Source of the DNA: CAMYJH01 sp041589735 | GTDB taxonomy: Bacteria > Pseudomonadota > Gammaproteobacteria > HK1 | Length of the DNA stretch: 6,117 bases | NCBI GenBank assembly: GCA_041589735.1 | Contig: JBFHVA010000223.1 | Location: 1-6,117, forward strand | Reading direction: 5' to 3' | Part shown: in pieces, positions 1-6,117 of the stretch | Layout of the letters: the number at the start of each line of letters is the position of its first letter | Position numbering within the stretch: position 1 is the first letter of the stretch | Notes under the pieces: generated by a model | What the model was told of the DNA's origin: nothing | The model's input: only the letters and a program-made list of their open reading frames with translations | The model's database searches: none | Program-made: the position numbers and the translations under genes

Positions 1-901
1 CAAAGGTCTGGTTGATCTCAATTTTCACCGCGCCTTTCTTGACGACATCGAAAAGTGCGCCTGAAGATTCCAGTGTATCTTCTCGCGACGCGGTGTAGGT
101 CATCAACGTCGGCCGAGTAAGGTAGAGCGATCCCTTCTGACTCAAAATGCCCACATTCAGAGGTTCAGCGGCGCCGGACGACTGGCCGTAGCTCACCAGC
201 ATGCCGCGGGGTTGCAGGCAATCCAGGGAGCCCATGAACGTAAACTTGCCCACTCCGTCGTAAACCACGGGCACGCCTTTGCCGTCGGTGAGTTCCTTCA
301 CCCGCTCGACGAAGTTTTCCTCGTTGTACAAGATGGTATGGTCGCAGCCATGGGCCTTGGCGAGCTTGGCTTTCTCCTTGCTTCCAACAGTGCCGATCAC
401 CGTTGCGCCGAGGTGCTTGGCCCACTGGCAGGCGATCAGGCCAACGCCGCCGGCTGCCGCGTGGAACAATATGGTTTGGCCTTTTTTCACCGGATAACAG
501 CGGCGCAGCAGGTATTCGCTGGTCATCCCCTGAAGCATCATCGCCGCCGCCTGCCGGTCGTCGATTCCCTCGGGGATCTTCACCGCCTTCCTGGCCGGCA
601 TGACCCGTGCCTCGGCGTAAGCGCCGATGGGCGGTGCCGCGTAGGCCACGCGATCGCCCTCTGAGAGGTCGTCCACGCCCTTCCCCACCGCCTCGACTAC
701 CCCGGCGGCCTCCAACCCTAAACTGAAGGGCAAGTCCGGACCGGGATAGAGACCGGTGCGGAAATAAACGTCGATATAATTGAGCCCGATGGCGGTATGC
801 CGCAACCGAATTTCACCTTCGCCAGGCTCTCCAACCTGGACGTCCTCCCACTTGAGCATCTCTGGCCCACCGGTTTGGTGTAGTCGAATTGCCTTGGTCA
901 T
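1..901 (-). CDS. qor: NADPH:quinone oxidoreductase, QorA type (C-terminus cut by window edge)
   Basis: Reading the minus strand from the ATG at 901 gives 300 uninterrupted codons that run off the left edge. The protein begins MTKAIRLHQTGGPEMLKWED and is a zinc-independent medium-chain dehydrogenase/reductase. The GroES-like catalytic domain occupies about residues 1-125, with NYIDVYFRTGLYP at 41-53 and the LGLEAAGVVEAVG stretch at 61-73. The Rossmann fold follows, with the NADPH-binding loop AAAGGVG at 148-154. The stretch QKGSLYLTRPTLMTY (255-269) closely resembles the matching part of E. coli QorA as I remember it. Family members are about 325 residues, so roughly 25 C-terminal residues lie outside the window. 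No catalytic or structural zinc cysteine cluster is visible, as expected for this subfamily. The family transfers electrons from NADPH to quinones in the cytoplasm; the substrate here is inferred. The gene is divergent from the large hydantoinase-type gene and may share its control region. Confidence 0.93.
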   Translation of the reverse strand, partial: MTKAIRLHQTGGPEMLKWEDVQVGEPGEGEIRLRHTAIGLNYIDVYFRTGLYPGPDLPFSLGLEAAGVVEAVGKGVDDLSEGDRVAYAAPPIGAYAEARVMPARKAVKIPEGIDDRQAAAMMLQGMTSEYLLRRCYPVKKGQTILFHAAAGGVGLIACQWAKHLGATVIGTVGSKEKAKLAKAHGCDHTILYNEENFVERVKELTDGKGVPVVYDGVGKFTFMGSLDCLQPRGMLVSYGQSSGAAEPLNVGILSQKGSLYLTRPTLMTYTASREDTLESSGALFDVVKKGAVKIEINQTF

Positions 902-908
902 GTGAACG

Positions 909-915
909 CCTCCTT
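909..915 (-). promoter_or_regulatory. Strong Shine-Dalgarno site for the quinone oxidoreductase
   Basis: The minus strand reads AAGGAGG seven bases before the ATG at 901. This near-perfect ribosome binding site at good spacing fixes the start of the oxidoreductase and indicates efficient translation. Slightly upstream on the same transcript strand, 931-947 can form a 6-bp hairpin (CTTCGC/GCGAAG with a 5-base loop), which could lie in the 5' leader. Confidence 0.8.
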
Positions 916-963
916 GAACTGGTCGTTATTCTTCGCTTCCGGCGAAGGATACAACAATTCGAG

Positions 964-986
964 ATTCCGGTTTCCAAAATCGGAGT
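964..986. promoter_or_regulatory. Imperfect 23-bp inverted repeat, possible operator
   Basis: The arm ATTCCGGTTTC (964-974) and the arm AAAATCGGAGT (976-986) are inverted copies that match at 8 of 11 positions around one central base. The right arm holds ATCGGAG (979-985), and an exact inverted copy, CTCCGAT, lies at 1028-1034. The AT-rich putative -10 block thus sits between two inverted copies of a 7-mer. This layout suits a dimeric repressor or activator, but no regulator gene is present and short repeats like this can arise by chance. Confidence 0.25.
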
Positions 987-1083
987 GGAGTTAATATATT
1001 CCCGCGGGTGAGACGACTGAAATCGACCTCCGATACCACTGGCGAATTCTCCATCCACATTGTTTCCAGCTTCAAGGTTACCC

Positions 1084-4000
1084 ATGGGCGCACGCGTTAA
1101 CGAGAAATGGCAGTTCTGGATCGACCGCGGCGGAACCTTTACCGACGTGGTCGCGCGCAAGCCCGACGGCGCGCTGCTCACCCACAAGCTGCTCTCTGAC
1201 AACCCCGAGCATTATCGCGATGCGGCGGTTCAGGGCATTCGCGACGTTCTCGGAATGTCCCGCGACGAGCAGGTGAGCGCGGACCTGATCGAAGCCGTGA
1301 AAATGGGCACCACGGTCGCGACCAACGCACTGCTGGAGCGCAAGGGAGACCACACTCTGCTGCTGACGACACGGGGTTTTCGCGACGCGCTTCGCATCGG
1401 ATACCAGACGCGTCCGGATCTATTTACAAGACACATACAGCTCCCCGAAACCCTCTACGAGCGAGTCGAGGAGGTGAACGAGCGCTACAGCGCCGATGGC
1501 GTCGAGCTCGAAGCGCTGGACCACGCCGGTGCCACGCGAGCGCTTGAATCCGCCTTCGAGGACGGGATCCGATCCGTCGCCATCGTCTTCATGCACGGCT
1601 ATCGCTATCGGAAACACGAGCGCGAAGCAGCGAAGATTGCCGAGCGGATAGGCTTTACCCAGGTCTCTACCTCGCACCAGGTGAGCCCGCTGATGAAGCT
1701 GGTAAGCCGCGGCGACACTACGGTGGTCGATGCATACCTTTCTCCCATTCTTCGCCGCTACGTGGACCAGGTGGCGGGGGAGCTGGATGGCGCGCGCATC
1801 ATGTTCATGCAGTCCAACGGCGGCCTCACCGACGCGAAACTGTTCCAGGGCAAGGACAGCATTCTCTCGGGGCCGGCCGGCGGTATCGTCGGCGCCGTGC
1901 GCACCAGCGAGATGGCGGGGTTCGAGAAGATAATCGCCTTCGACATGGGCGGAACATCCACCGACGTGTCCCATTACGCCGGCGAGTATGAGCGCGCCTT
2001 CGATACCCTGGTAGCAGGAGTCCGCATGCGCGTACCCATCATGCGCATTCACACTGTGGCCGCGGGTGGCGGATCGATCCTGCATTTCGACGGACTCAGG
2101 TTCCGCGTCGGGCCCGATTCTGCGGGCGCCAACCCGGGCCCCGCCTGCTACCGCCGAAGGGGACCGCTGACGGTGACTGATTGCAACGTGCTGCTGGGCA
2201 AAATCAACGCCGAGCACTTCCCTGCCGTATTCGGGCCGAACGCCGATCAGCCCATCGATGTAGAGATCGTGCGGGAAAAATTCGACGCACTTACGAGAAA
2301 AGTGAACCAGGCCAGCGGCGAAACACGCAGCCCCGAGCAGGTGGCGGATGGCTTCCTGAAGATCGCGGTGGAGAATATGGCCAACGCGATCAAGAAGATC
2401 TCGGTGCAGCGCGGTTACGACGTGACCGGCTACACGCTTTGCTGCTTCGGCGGCGCGGGTGGGCAGCACGCTTGCCTGGTCGCCGATGCGCTGGGCATGA
2501 AAAACATTTTTATCCATCCCTATGCCGGAGTGCTGTCGGCCTACGGCATGGGACTGGCCGACATCCGGGCCATGCGAGAGCAGGCGGTGGAGGCGCCGCT
2601 GGACGACGCCCTGATTTCAGGACTGGACCGGCGCTACCGCGAACTGGGCGCCGAAGTGAGGGCCGAGATCGACGCCCAGGGTATAGCTGAGGATCACACG
2701 CGCGTGGTCAGGCGCGTTCATGTCCGCTACGAAGGAACGGATTCAGCACTTGTGGTGCCCTTCGGCAGCCGAAGCGAAATCGTTGCCGCCTTCGAGAGCG
2801 CCTACAGGGATCGCTACGGTTTCGTGATGCCGGACAAGCGCCTGCTGGCGGAAGCCATCTCCATCGAGGCCATCGGCGAGACCGACAGCCCTGAAGAGCC
2901 CGAGCGCGACGCGGTTAGACGGCAAAGACCGCTCGAGCCCGTCGCGGAAACGAATGCGTACATGGCCGGCGCAATGTGCGAAACGCCGATTTTCGACCGG
3001 GAAGCGCTGCTGCCGGGCGACAAACTTGACGGCCCCGCGGTGCTCAAAGAGGCCAATGCCACCACCGTCATCGAGCCTGGCTGGCGGGCCGAGGTGACGA
3101 GGCGCAATCACCTCCTGCTAAAGCGAGTGGTGCCTCTGCCAAAGCGTAGCGTAGTGGGCACCGAAGCCGACCCCATCATGCTGGAGGTGTTCAATAACCT
3201 GTTCATGAACATCGCCGAGCAGATGGGTGCAGCGCTGGAGAACACGGCCTACTCGGTGAATATCAAAGAGCGTCTGGACTTTTCCTGCGCCATTTTTGAT
3301 CAACAGGGGAAGCTCATCGCCAACGCCCCCCACATGCCGGTGCATCTCGGCTCCATGAGCGAAAGCGTCCAGGAGATTATCCGAAAGCGCAACAACCAAA
3401 TGAATCGCGGCGACGTGTACGTATTGAACGATCCCTACCACGGTGGTACCCATCTTCCGGACATCACCGTTATCACGCCCGTATTCCACGAGGACAGCAA
3501 CGAGATCCTGTTCTACGTCGCTTCCCGCGGCCACCACGCCGACGTCGGCGGCATCACCCCGGGCTCCATGCCGCCCCACAGCAAGCACATCGACGAGGAA
3601 GGCGTGCTCATCGATAACGTGCTGCTAATCGACAAGGGCAGGTTTCTGGAAAAGGAAATGACCCAGCTGCTCACCTCCGGCAAGTATCCGACCCGCAATG
3701 TGGTGCAGAACATCGCCGATTTGAAGGCACAGATCGCCGCCTGTGAGAAAGGAGTGCAAGAGCTCAAGAAGATGGTCACCCAGTTCACCCTTCCGGTGGT
3801 GCAGGCTTATATGCAGCACGTGCAGGACAACGCCGAAGGCGCGGTGCGTAAAGTGCTCGGGGCGCTGAAGCAAGGCAGCTTCACCTATCCCATGGACAGC
3901 GGCAGCGTCATCAAAGTGAAGATCAGCATCGACAATGACGCGCGCAGCGCGCGCATCGACTTCACCGGAACCTCGATGCAGCTGGACAGCAACTTCAACG

Positions 4001-4695
4001 CGCCGTCTGCGGTCTGCCGCGCGGCCGTTCTCTACGTCTTCCGCACCCTGGTGGAAGACGCGATCCCCATGAACGACGGCTGCCTCAAACCCATCGATAT
4101 CGTCATTCCAAAGGGCTCCATGCTGGCGCCCGAATATCCAGCCGCGGTGGTTGCGGGTAACGTGGAAACCTCTCAGTGCATCACCGACGCGCTCTACGGA
4201 GCCCTCGGCGTACTTGCCTCCGCTCAGGGAACGATGAACAACTTCACCTGGGGCAACGACAAGCACCAGTACTATGAAACCATATGCGGAGGATCGGGGG
4301 CTGGCCCCGACTTCGATGGTTGCGACGCGGTGCACACCCACATGACCAATGCGCGGCTGACGGATCCGGAAGTGCTGGAGTGGCGTTTCCCGGTAAGGCT
4401 GGAAAGCTTCGAGATACGTAAGGGAAGCGGAGGAAAAGGAAAGAACCGGGGCGGCGACGGCACCGTTCGAAAGGTCCGTTTCCTGGAAACAATGACGGCC
4501 GCAATTCTCTCCAGCCACCGCAAGGAGGAACCGTGGGGCGTCGCCGGCGGCGGACCCGGCGCGAGAGGCAAGAACTACGTCATTCGCAAAGACGGCACCA
4601 GGGAGGATCTGGGCGGCACCGATCTGACGGAAATGAATCCTGGCGACGTGTTCGTGGTCGAAACTCCCGGCGGCGGCGGGTTCGGCAAAGCTTGA
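1084..4695 (+). CDS. Fused HyuA-HyuB 5-oxoprolinase/hydantoinase family protein
   Basis: This 1203-residue protein probably performs ATP-dependent opening of 5-oxo-L-proline to L-glutamate, or of a related lactam or imide, in the cytoplasm. The N-terminal half is HyuA-like: DRGGTFTD at residues 14-21, MGTTVATN at 74-81, DMGGTSTDV at 287-295, AAGGGS at 326-331 and CCFGGAGGQHA at 453-463. These are the phosphate-binding motifs of the actin-like ATPase fold. The HyuB-like half starts near residue 696, with LDFSC around D732, NDPYHGGTHLPD at 782-793, GHHADVGG at 816-823 and TPGGGGFGKA as the C-terminus. The His and Asp residues in these HyuB motifs are likely metal ligands (inference). Length and gap-free fusion match bacterial and eukaryotic 5-oxoprolinases; many hydantoinases, caprolactamase and acetone carboxylase use separate subunits. 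The frame also opens at a TTG (1060), but the ATG at 1084 has AAGG at 1074-1077 and places KWQFWIDRGGTF near the terminus as in relatives. No frameshift or missing motif is seen. The exact substrate is not proven. Confidence 0.93.
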   Translation: MGARVNEKWQFWIDRGGTFTDVVARKPDGALLTHKLLSDNPEHYRDAAVQGIRDVLGMSRDEQVSADLIEAVKMGTTVATNALLERKGDHTLLLTTRGFRDALRIGYQTRPDLFTRHIQLPETLYERVEEVNERYSADGVELEALDHAGATRALESAFEDGIRSVAIVFMHGYRYRKHEREAAKIAERIGFTQVSTSHQVSPLMKLVSRGDTTVVDAYLSPILRRYVDQVAGELDGARIMFMQSNGGLTDAKLFQGKDSILSGPAGGIVGAVRTSEMAGFEKIIAFDMGGTSTDVSHYAGEYERAFDTLVAGVRMRVPIMRIHTVAAGGGSILHFDGLRFRVGPDSAGANPGPACYRRRGPLTVTDCNVLLGKINAEHFPAVFGPNADQPIDVEIVREKFDALTRKVNQASGETRSPEQVADGFLKIAVENMANAIKKISVQRGYDVTGYTLCCFGGAGGQHACLVADALGMKNIFIHPYAGVLSAYGMGLADIRAMREQAVEAPLDDALISGLDRRYRELGAEVRAEIDAQGIAEDHTRVVRRVHVRYEGTDSALVVPFGSRSEIVAAFESAYRDRYGFVMPDKRLLAEAISIEAIGETDSPEEPERDAVRRQRPLEPVAETNAYMAGAMCETPIFDREALLPGDKLDGPAVLKEANATTVIEPGWRAEVTRRNHLLLKRVVPLPKRSVVGTEADPIMLEVFNNLFMNIAEQMGAALENTAYSVNIKERLDFSCAIFDQQGKLIANAPHMPVHLGSMSESVQEIIRKRNNQMNRGDVYVLNDPYHGGTHLPDITVITPVFHEDSNEILFYVASRGHHADVGGITPGSMPPHSKHIDEEGVLIDNVLLIDKGRFLEKEMTQLLTSGKYPTRNVVQNIADLKAQIAACEKGVQELKKMVTQFTLPVVQAYMQHVQDNAEGAVRKVLGALKQGSFTYPMDSGSVIKVKISIDNDARSARIDFTGTSMQLDSNFNAPSAVCRAAVLYVFRTLVEDAIPMNDGCLKPIDIVIPKGSMLAPEYPAAVVAGNVETSQCITDALYGALGVLASAQGTMNNFTWGNDKHQYYETICGGSGAGPDFDGCDAVHTHMTNARLTDPEVLEWRFPVRLESFEIRKGSGGKGKNRGGDGTVRKVRFLETMTAAILSSHRKEEPWGVAGGGPGARGKNYVIRKDGTREDLGGTDLTEMNPGDVFVVETPGGGGFGKA

Positions 4696-4703
4696 TCGTT
4701 CCC

Positions 4704-4759
4704 GAGATGTGAGAAGTGATATGTAGCATGTGACTCGTGATTCGTAATATGAAACAGGT
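4704..4759 (+). repeat. Run of eight degenerate 7-bp units after the hydantoinase gene
   Basis: Starting eight bases after the TGA stop, the sequence falls into 7-base units: GAGATGT, GAGAAGT, GATATGT, AGCATGT, GACTCGT, GATTCGT, AATATGA, AACAGGT. Seven of the eight end in GT or keep the pattern GAnnnGT closely; the last two have decayed most. The block is richer in A+T than the flanking genes. It pairs as an inverted repeat with the matching run at 4827-4861: AGTGATATGT (4715-4724) matches 4855-4864, and CATGTGAC (4727-4734) matches 4838-4845. No coding function is seen. It may form part of a transcript-end structure or be a dispersed genomic repeat. Confidence 0.75.
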
Positions 4760-4764
4760 CCGCT

Positions 4765-4781
4765 GTGCGCGCACGGCGCAC
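4765..4781. other. GC-rich stem-loop in the convergent spacer
   Basis: GTGCGC (4765-4770) and GCGCAC (4776-4781) form a perfect 6-bp stem around the loop GCACG. An alternative perfect palindrome, GTGCGCGCAC, overlaps it at 4765-4774. Six bases downstream lies the perfect 10-bp palindrome ACAAATTTGT (4787-4796). No T-run follows the stem on either strand, so this is not a standard intrinsic terminator. Its position between the two heptad runs would put it near the apex of a larger cruciform or hairpin. It could help end transcription of the two converging genes, but this is inferred only from position. Confidence 0.35.
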
Positions 4782-4826
4782 CCAAAACAAATTTGTCGAC
4801 CTGCGCGTCGCGGCTTACCATCCCGC

Positions 4827-4861
4827 ACAAACGACATGTCACATGTTACGTGTCACATATC
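4827..4861 (-). repeat. Run of five 7-bp units, inverted relative to 4704-4759
   Basis: Read on the minus strand the units are GATATGT, GACACGT, AACATGT, GACATGT and CGTTTGT, the same GAnnnGT pattern as the plus-strand run. Compared with that run, this one has exactly one additional 7-base unit (GACACGT) between the shared GATATGT and AACATGT/AGCATGT units. This is what slippage or unit gain and loss would produce. The first unit overlaps the TGA stop of the MmgE/PrpD gene (4860-4862), so the repeat touches the end of the coding sequence. The function is unknown. Confidence 0.75.
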
Positions 4862-6117
4862 ACTCTTCGACCCCACACGCCTCGGCAATAACCGAAACGT
4901 CGTCCAGCTCCTCTAGCTCGTCGATCAGTCCTTCCAATCGGGTAACCGCCCTGTTACTCAATGCCGCACCGGCGTTGACGCGAAATTTCTGTCTTATACG
5001 GTCTTCGGACAGTGGTTTTTCCGGACTGCCGAGGCGCTCTTTTACAAATCGCTCGAAGCGGTCGCCGTTTCGCAACTCCACCTCGATGCGCGCGGCGTGC
5101 CGCATGTCCGATCCGGCGGCATCGATCTCTTCGTCGATTCGGGCTTCGATGCGCGTGATCAGTTTCAGAATTTCGGGATCGTTCACGCTTTCATCAGTGA
5201 ACTGCGGCGCGCCCGCGTCGCCATGAATCGCCATCACGGCGAGCCCGAAGTAAAGGTTCATCTGTGCTGCGGTAATGCTCTGTCCGCGATATGGCCAGGC
5301 GCAGTGCACATGGGTGGCGCGGGAGATGCCGGCGCGTATACGGGCAATGTCTTTGTAGTGGAATGCGTGCTCAACCATGATGGCGTTCAAGCCCTCCAAA
5401 CAGGTATGAATGCTGGTCACGGTGGCGAACGGTTTGATACCGACCTCGAGGATCTCGAAACGCTCGCCAAGCCCGGAAAGCAGCCGTTCCATCAGCGGCG
5501 AAGGCGAGTGGGTAGAAAGAAAGCCGCCGTAGCCGGCCTCGATGACGTCTTCGATACCGCTGAACCCCGATTTCGCAAGCAGGGCACCTTCCACGCCGGC
5601 GCGGGCCGCGTGCCCCGCGTGGAGTCGTTTCACCATGGCGCCCTGCTGCGCCGCCATCAGTCCGGCGCCCAACGATCCGGAAATGCCAAGCGCGTGACGC
5701 GTCGCCGCGGGGTCCAGGCGCAGCACCCGGGCCGCGGCAGCGGCGGAGGCGAACACGCCGCTGGTTCCCTGGGGATGAAATCCAGCCAGCAGTAATTCCT
5801 GACCGGCGGCCGCCCCAACCCTCAGACCCACTTCATAGCCGGCGGCCACGGCGCCCAGGAACTCTGTACCGCTGATCCCCCCCTTGGCTTCGGCCAGCGC
5901 CAGCGCCGCCGGAAAAACAAGGGAGCCGCCGTGGATGATGGCGTCGCGATGGATGTCGTCCATCTCGAAGCCGTGGCCGGCGGTGGCATTCACCAGAGCC
6001 GCGCCCGGCGCGGGAACCCTGAGCCCGGTGCCGAGAATCGCAGACTCGGCCCGCCCCGACTGTGTGACGATCTGGTGACGGATCTTGAGCGTCCAAGGTA
6101 AAGCAGCGCCGTAGAGA
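4860..6117 (-). CDS. MmgE/PrpD family protein (N-terminus cut by window edge)
   Basis: The frame is open from the right edge (first full codon at 6116) to the TGA at 4860-4862, giving 418 visible residues. Members are about 450-480 residues, so the true start lies outside. A GTG at 5993 is an internal valine, because typical family sequence (LVNATAGHGFEMDDIHRDAIIH) runs straight through it. Visible features, numbered from the fragment, are GHGFEMDDIHRDAIIH at 47-62, GFHPQGTSGVFASAAAAAR at 112-130, MVKRLHAGHAARAG at 161-174 and KPFATVTSIHTC at 228-239. A C-terminal lid-type domain follows, with acidic, charged helices near the end. The family includes 2-methylcitrate dehydratase, cis-aconitate decarboxylase and iminodisuccinate epimerase, so the likely role is elimination, epimerisation or decarboxylation of a carboxylic acid. 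There is no neighbouring methylcitrate synthase or lyase to support PrpD itself, and the substrate is unknown. The gene is convergent with the hydantoinase-type gene and so is not in its operon. Confidence 0.92.
   Translation of the reverse strand, partial: LYGAALPWTLKIRHQIVTQSGRAESAILGTGLRVPAPGAALVNATAGHGFEMDDIHRDAIIHGGSLVFPAALALAEAKGGISGTEFLGAVAAGYEVGLRVGAAAGQELLLAGFHPQGTSGVFASAAAAARVLRLDPAATRHALGISGSLGAGLMAAQQGAMVKRLHAGHAARAGVEGALLAKSGFSGIEDVIEAGYGGFLSTHSPSPLMERLLSGLGERFEILEVGIKPFATVTSIHTCLEGLNAIMVEHAFHYKDIARIRAGISRATHVHCAWPYRGQSITAAQMNLYFGLAVMAIHGDAGAPQFTDESVNDPEILKLITRIEARIDEEIDAAGSDMRHAARIEVELRNGDRFERFVKERLGSPEKPLSEDRIRQKFRVNAGAALSNRAVTRLEGLIDELEELDDVSVIAEACGVEE

Larger units (their letters stand above)
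902..1083. promoter_or_regulatory. Divergent intergenic control region
   Basis: This 182-bp gap separates two divergent genes, so it must carry both promoters unless transcription starts elsewhere. It contains the only AT-rich block nearby, TTAATATATT at 991-1000. Its palindromic core AATATATT could supply a TATATT-like -10 hexamer in either direction (995-1000 on plus, 993-998 on minus). At 17-bp spacing the plus strand offers only a poor -35 (TTCCAA, 972-977). A second minus-strand possibility is TTGGAA, 17 bases, then TTGTAT, also weak. No promoter can be assigned firmly. CCCGCGGG at 1001-1008 is a perfect palindrome next to the AT block. No extra gene is supported here. Confidence 0.45.

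Noticed and set aside
212..664. 150-residue plus-strand open frame at the left side
   Set aside because: It is antisense to the well-supported quinone oxidoreductase.
1420..2517. 365-residue minus-strand open frame inside the hydantoinase-type gene
   Set aside because: It lies antisense to conserved HyuA motifs, its translation resembles no family I know, and long antisense frames are common in GC-rich genes.
4765..4796. Intrinsic terminator in the convergent spacer
   Set aside because: The 6-bp GC stem is not followed by a T-run on either strand, so it is listed only as a stem-loop.
3625..4842. 405-residue minus-strand open frame opposite the HyuB half and spacer
   Set aside because: It is antisense to strongly conserved HyuB sequence and begins inside the heptad spacer; its His- and Gly-rich composition is typical of a shadow frame.
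4704..4861. CRISPR array
   Set aside because: The units are 7 bp, contiguous, degenerate and inverted between halves, with no spacer-repeat alternation and no cas genes.
4765..5226. 153-residue plus-strand open frame crossing the spacer
   Set aside because: It overlaps the MmgE/PrpD gene in antisense, is very Ser-rich from reversed codons, and reads through the inverted repeat.
5097..5795. 232-residue plus-strand open frame
   Set aside because: It is antisense to conserved MmgE/PrpD segments and shows no family resemblance.
5991..5993. GTG as the start codon of the MmgE/PrpD gene
   Set aside because: The frame stays open to the window edge and the residues upstream fit the family, so the GTG is an internal valine.

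Overview
The window is GC-rich bacterial DNA. Its gene types and dense coding suggest a proteobacterium, perhaps a betaproteobacterium or related environmental lineage; this is inferred from gene families and base composition, not from any taxonomic marker. It holds three genes of small-molecule metabolism, and two of them run off the window edges. There is no rRNA, tRNA, CRISPR array, transposase or phage gene.

Layout. At the left edge, on the minus strand, is a QorA-type NADPH:quinone oxidoreductase (300 codons visible, C-terminus cut off). It begins at an ATG at 901 behind a strong ribosome binding site. A 182-bp divergent intergenic region follows, with an AT-rich core (AATATATT) and several short inverted repeats. 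The centre is filled by one large plus-strand gene (1084-4695, 1203 residues). It is a fused HyuA-HyuB protein of the 5-oxoprolinase/N-methylhydantoinase family, complete from the N-terminal DRGGTFTD motif to the C-terminal GGGGFG tail. It converges on a minus-strand MmgE/PrpD-family gene (stop at 4860) that runs open off the right edge and lacks its N-terminus here.

Functional reading. The central protein is expected to use ATP to open a lactam or cyclic imide ring, with 5-oxoproline (pyroglutamate) to glutamate as the best-supported reaction. The MmgE/PrpD protein would be a dehydratase, isomerase/epimerase or decarboxylase of a polar carboxylic acid. The oxidoreductase would reduce quinones or related enones with NADPH. 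The three are arranged divergently and convergently, so they do not form one operon, and any shared pathway is speculative.

The most unusual structure is the 164-bp convergent spacer (4696-4859). Each side carries a run of degenerate 7-bp units of the general form GAnnnGT. The left run is on the plus strand and the right run on the minus strand, so together they make a long imperfect inverted repeat around a GC-rich stem-loop. The right run reaches into the stop codon of the MmgE/PrpD gene.
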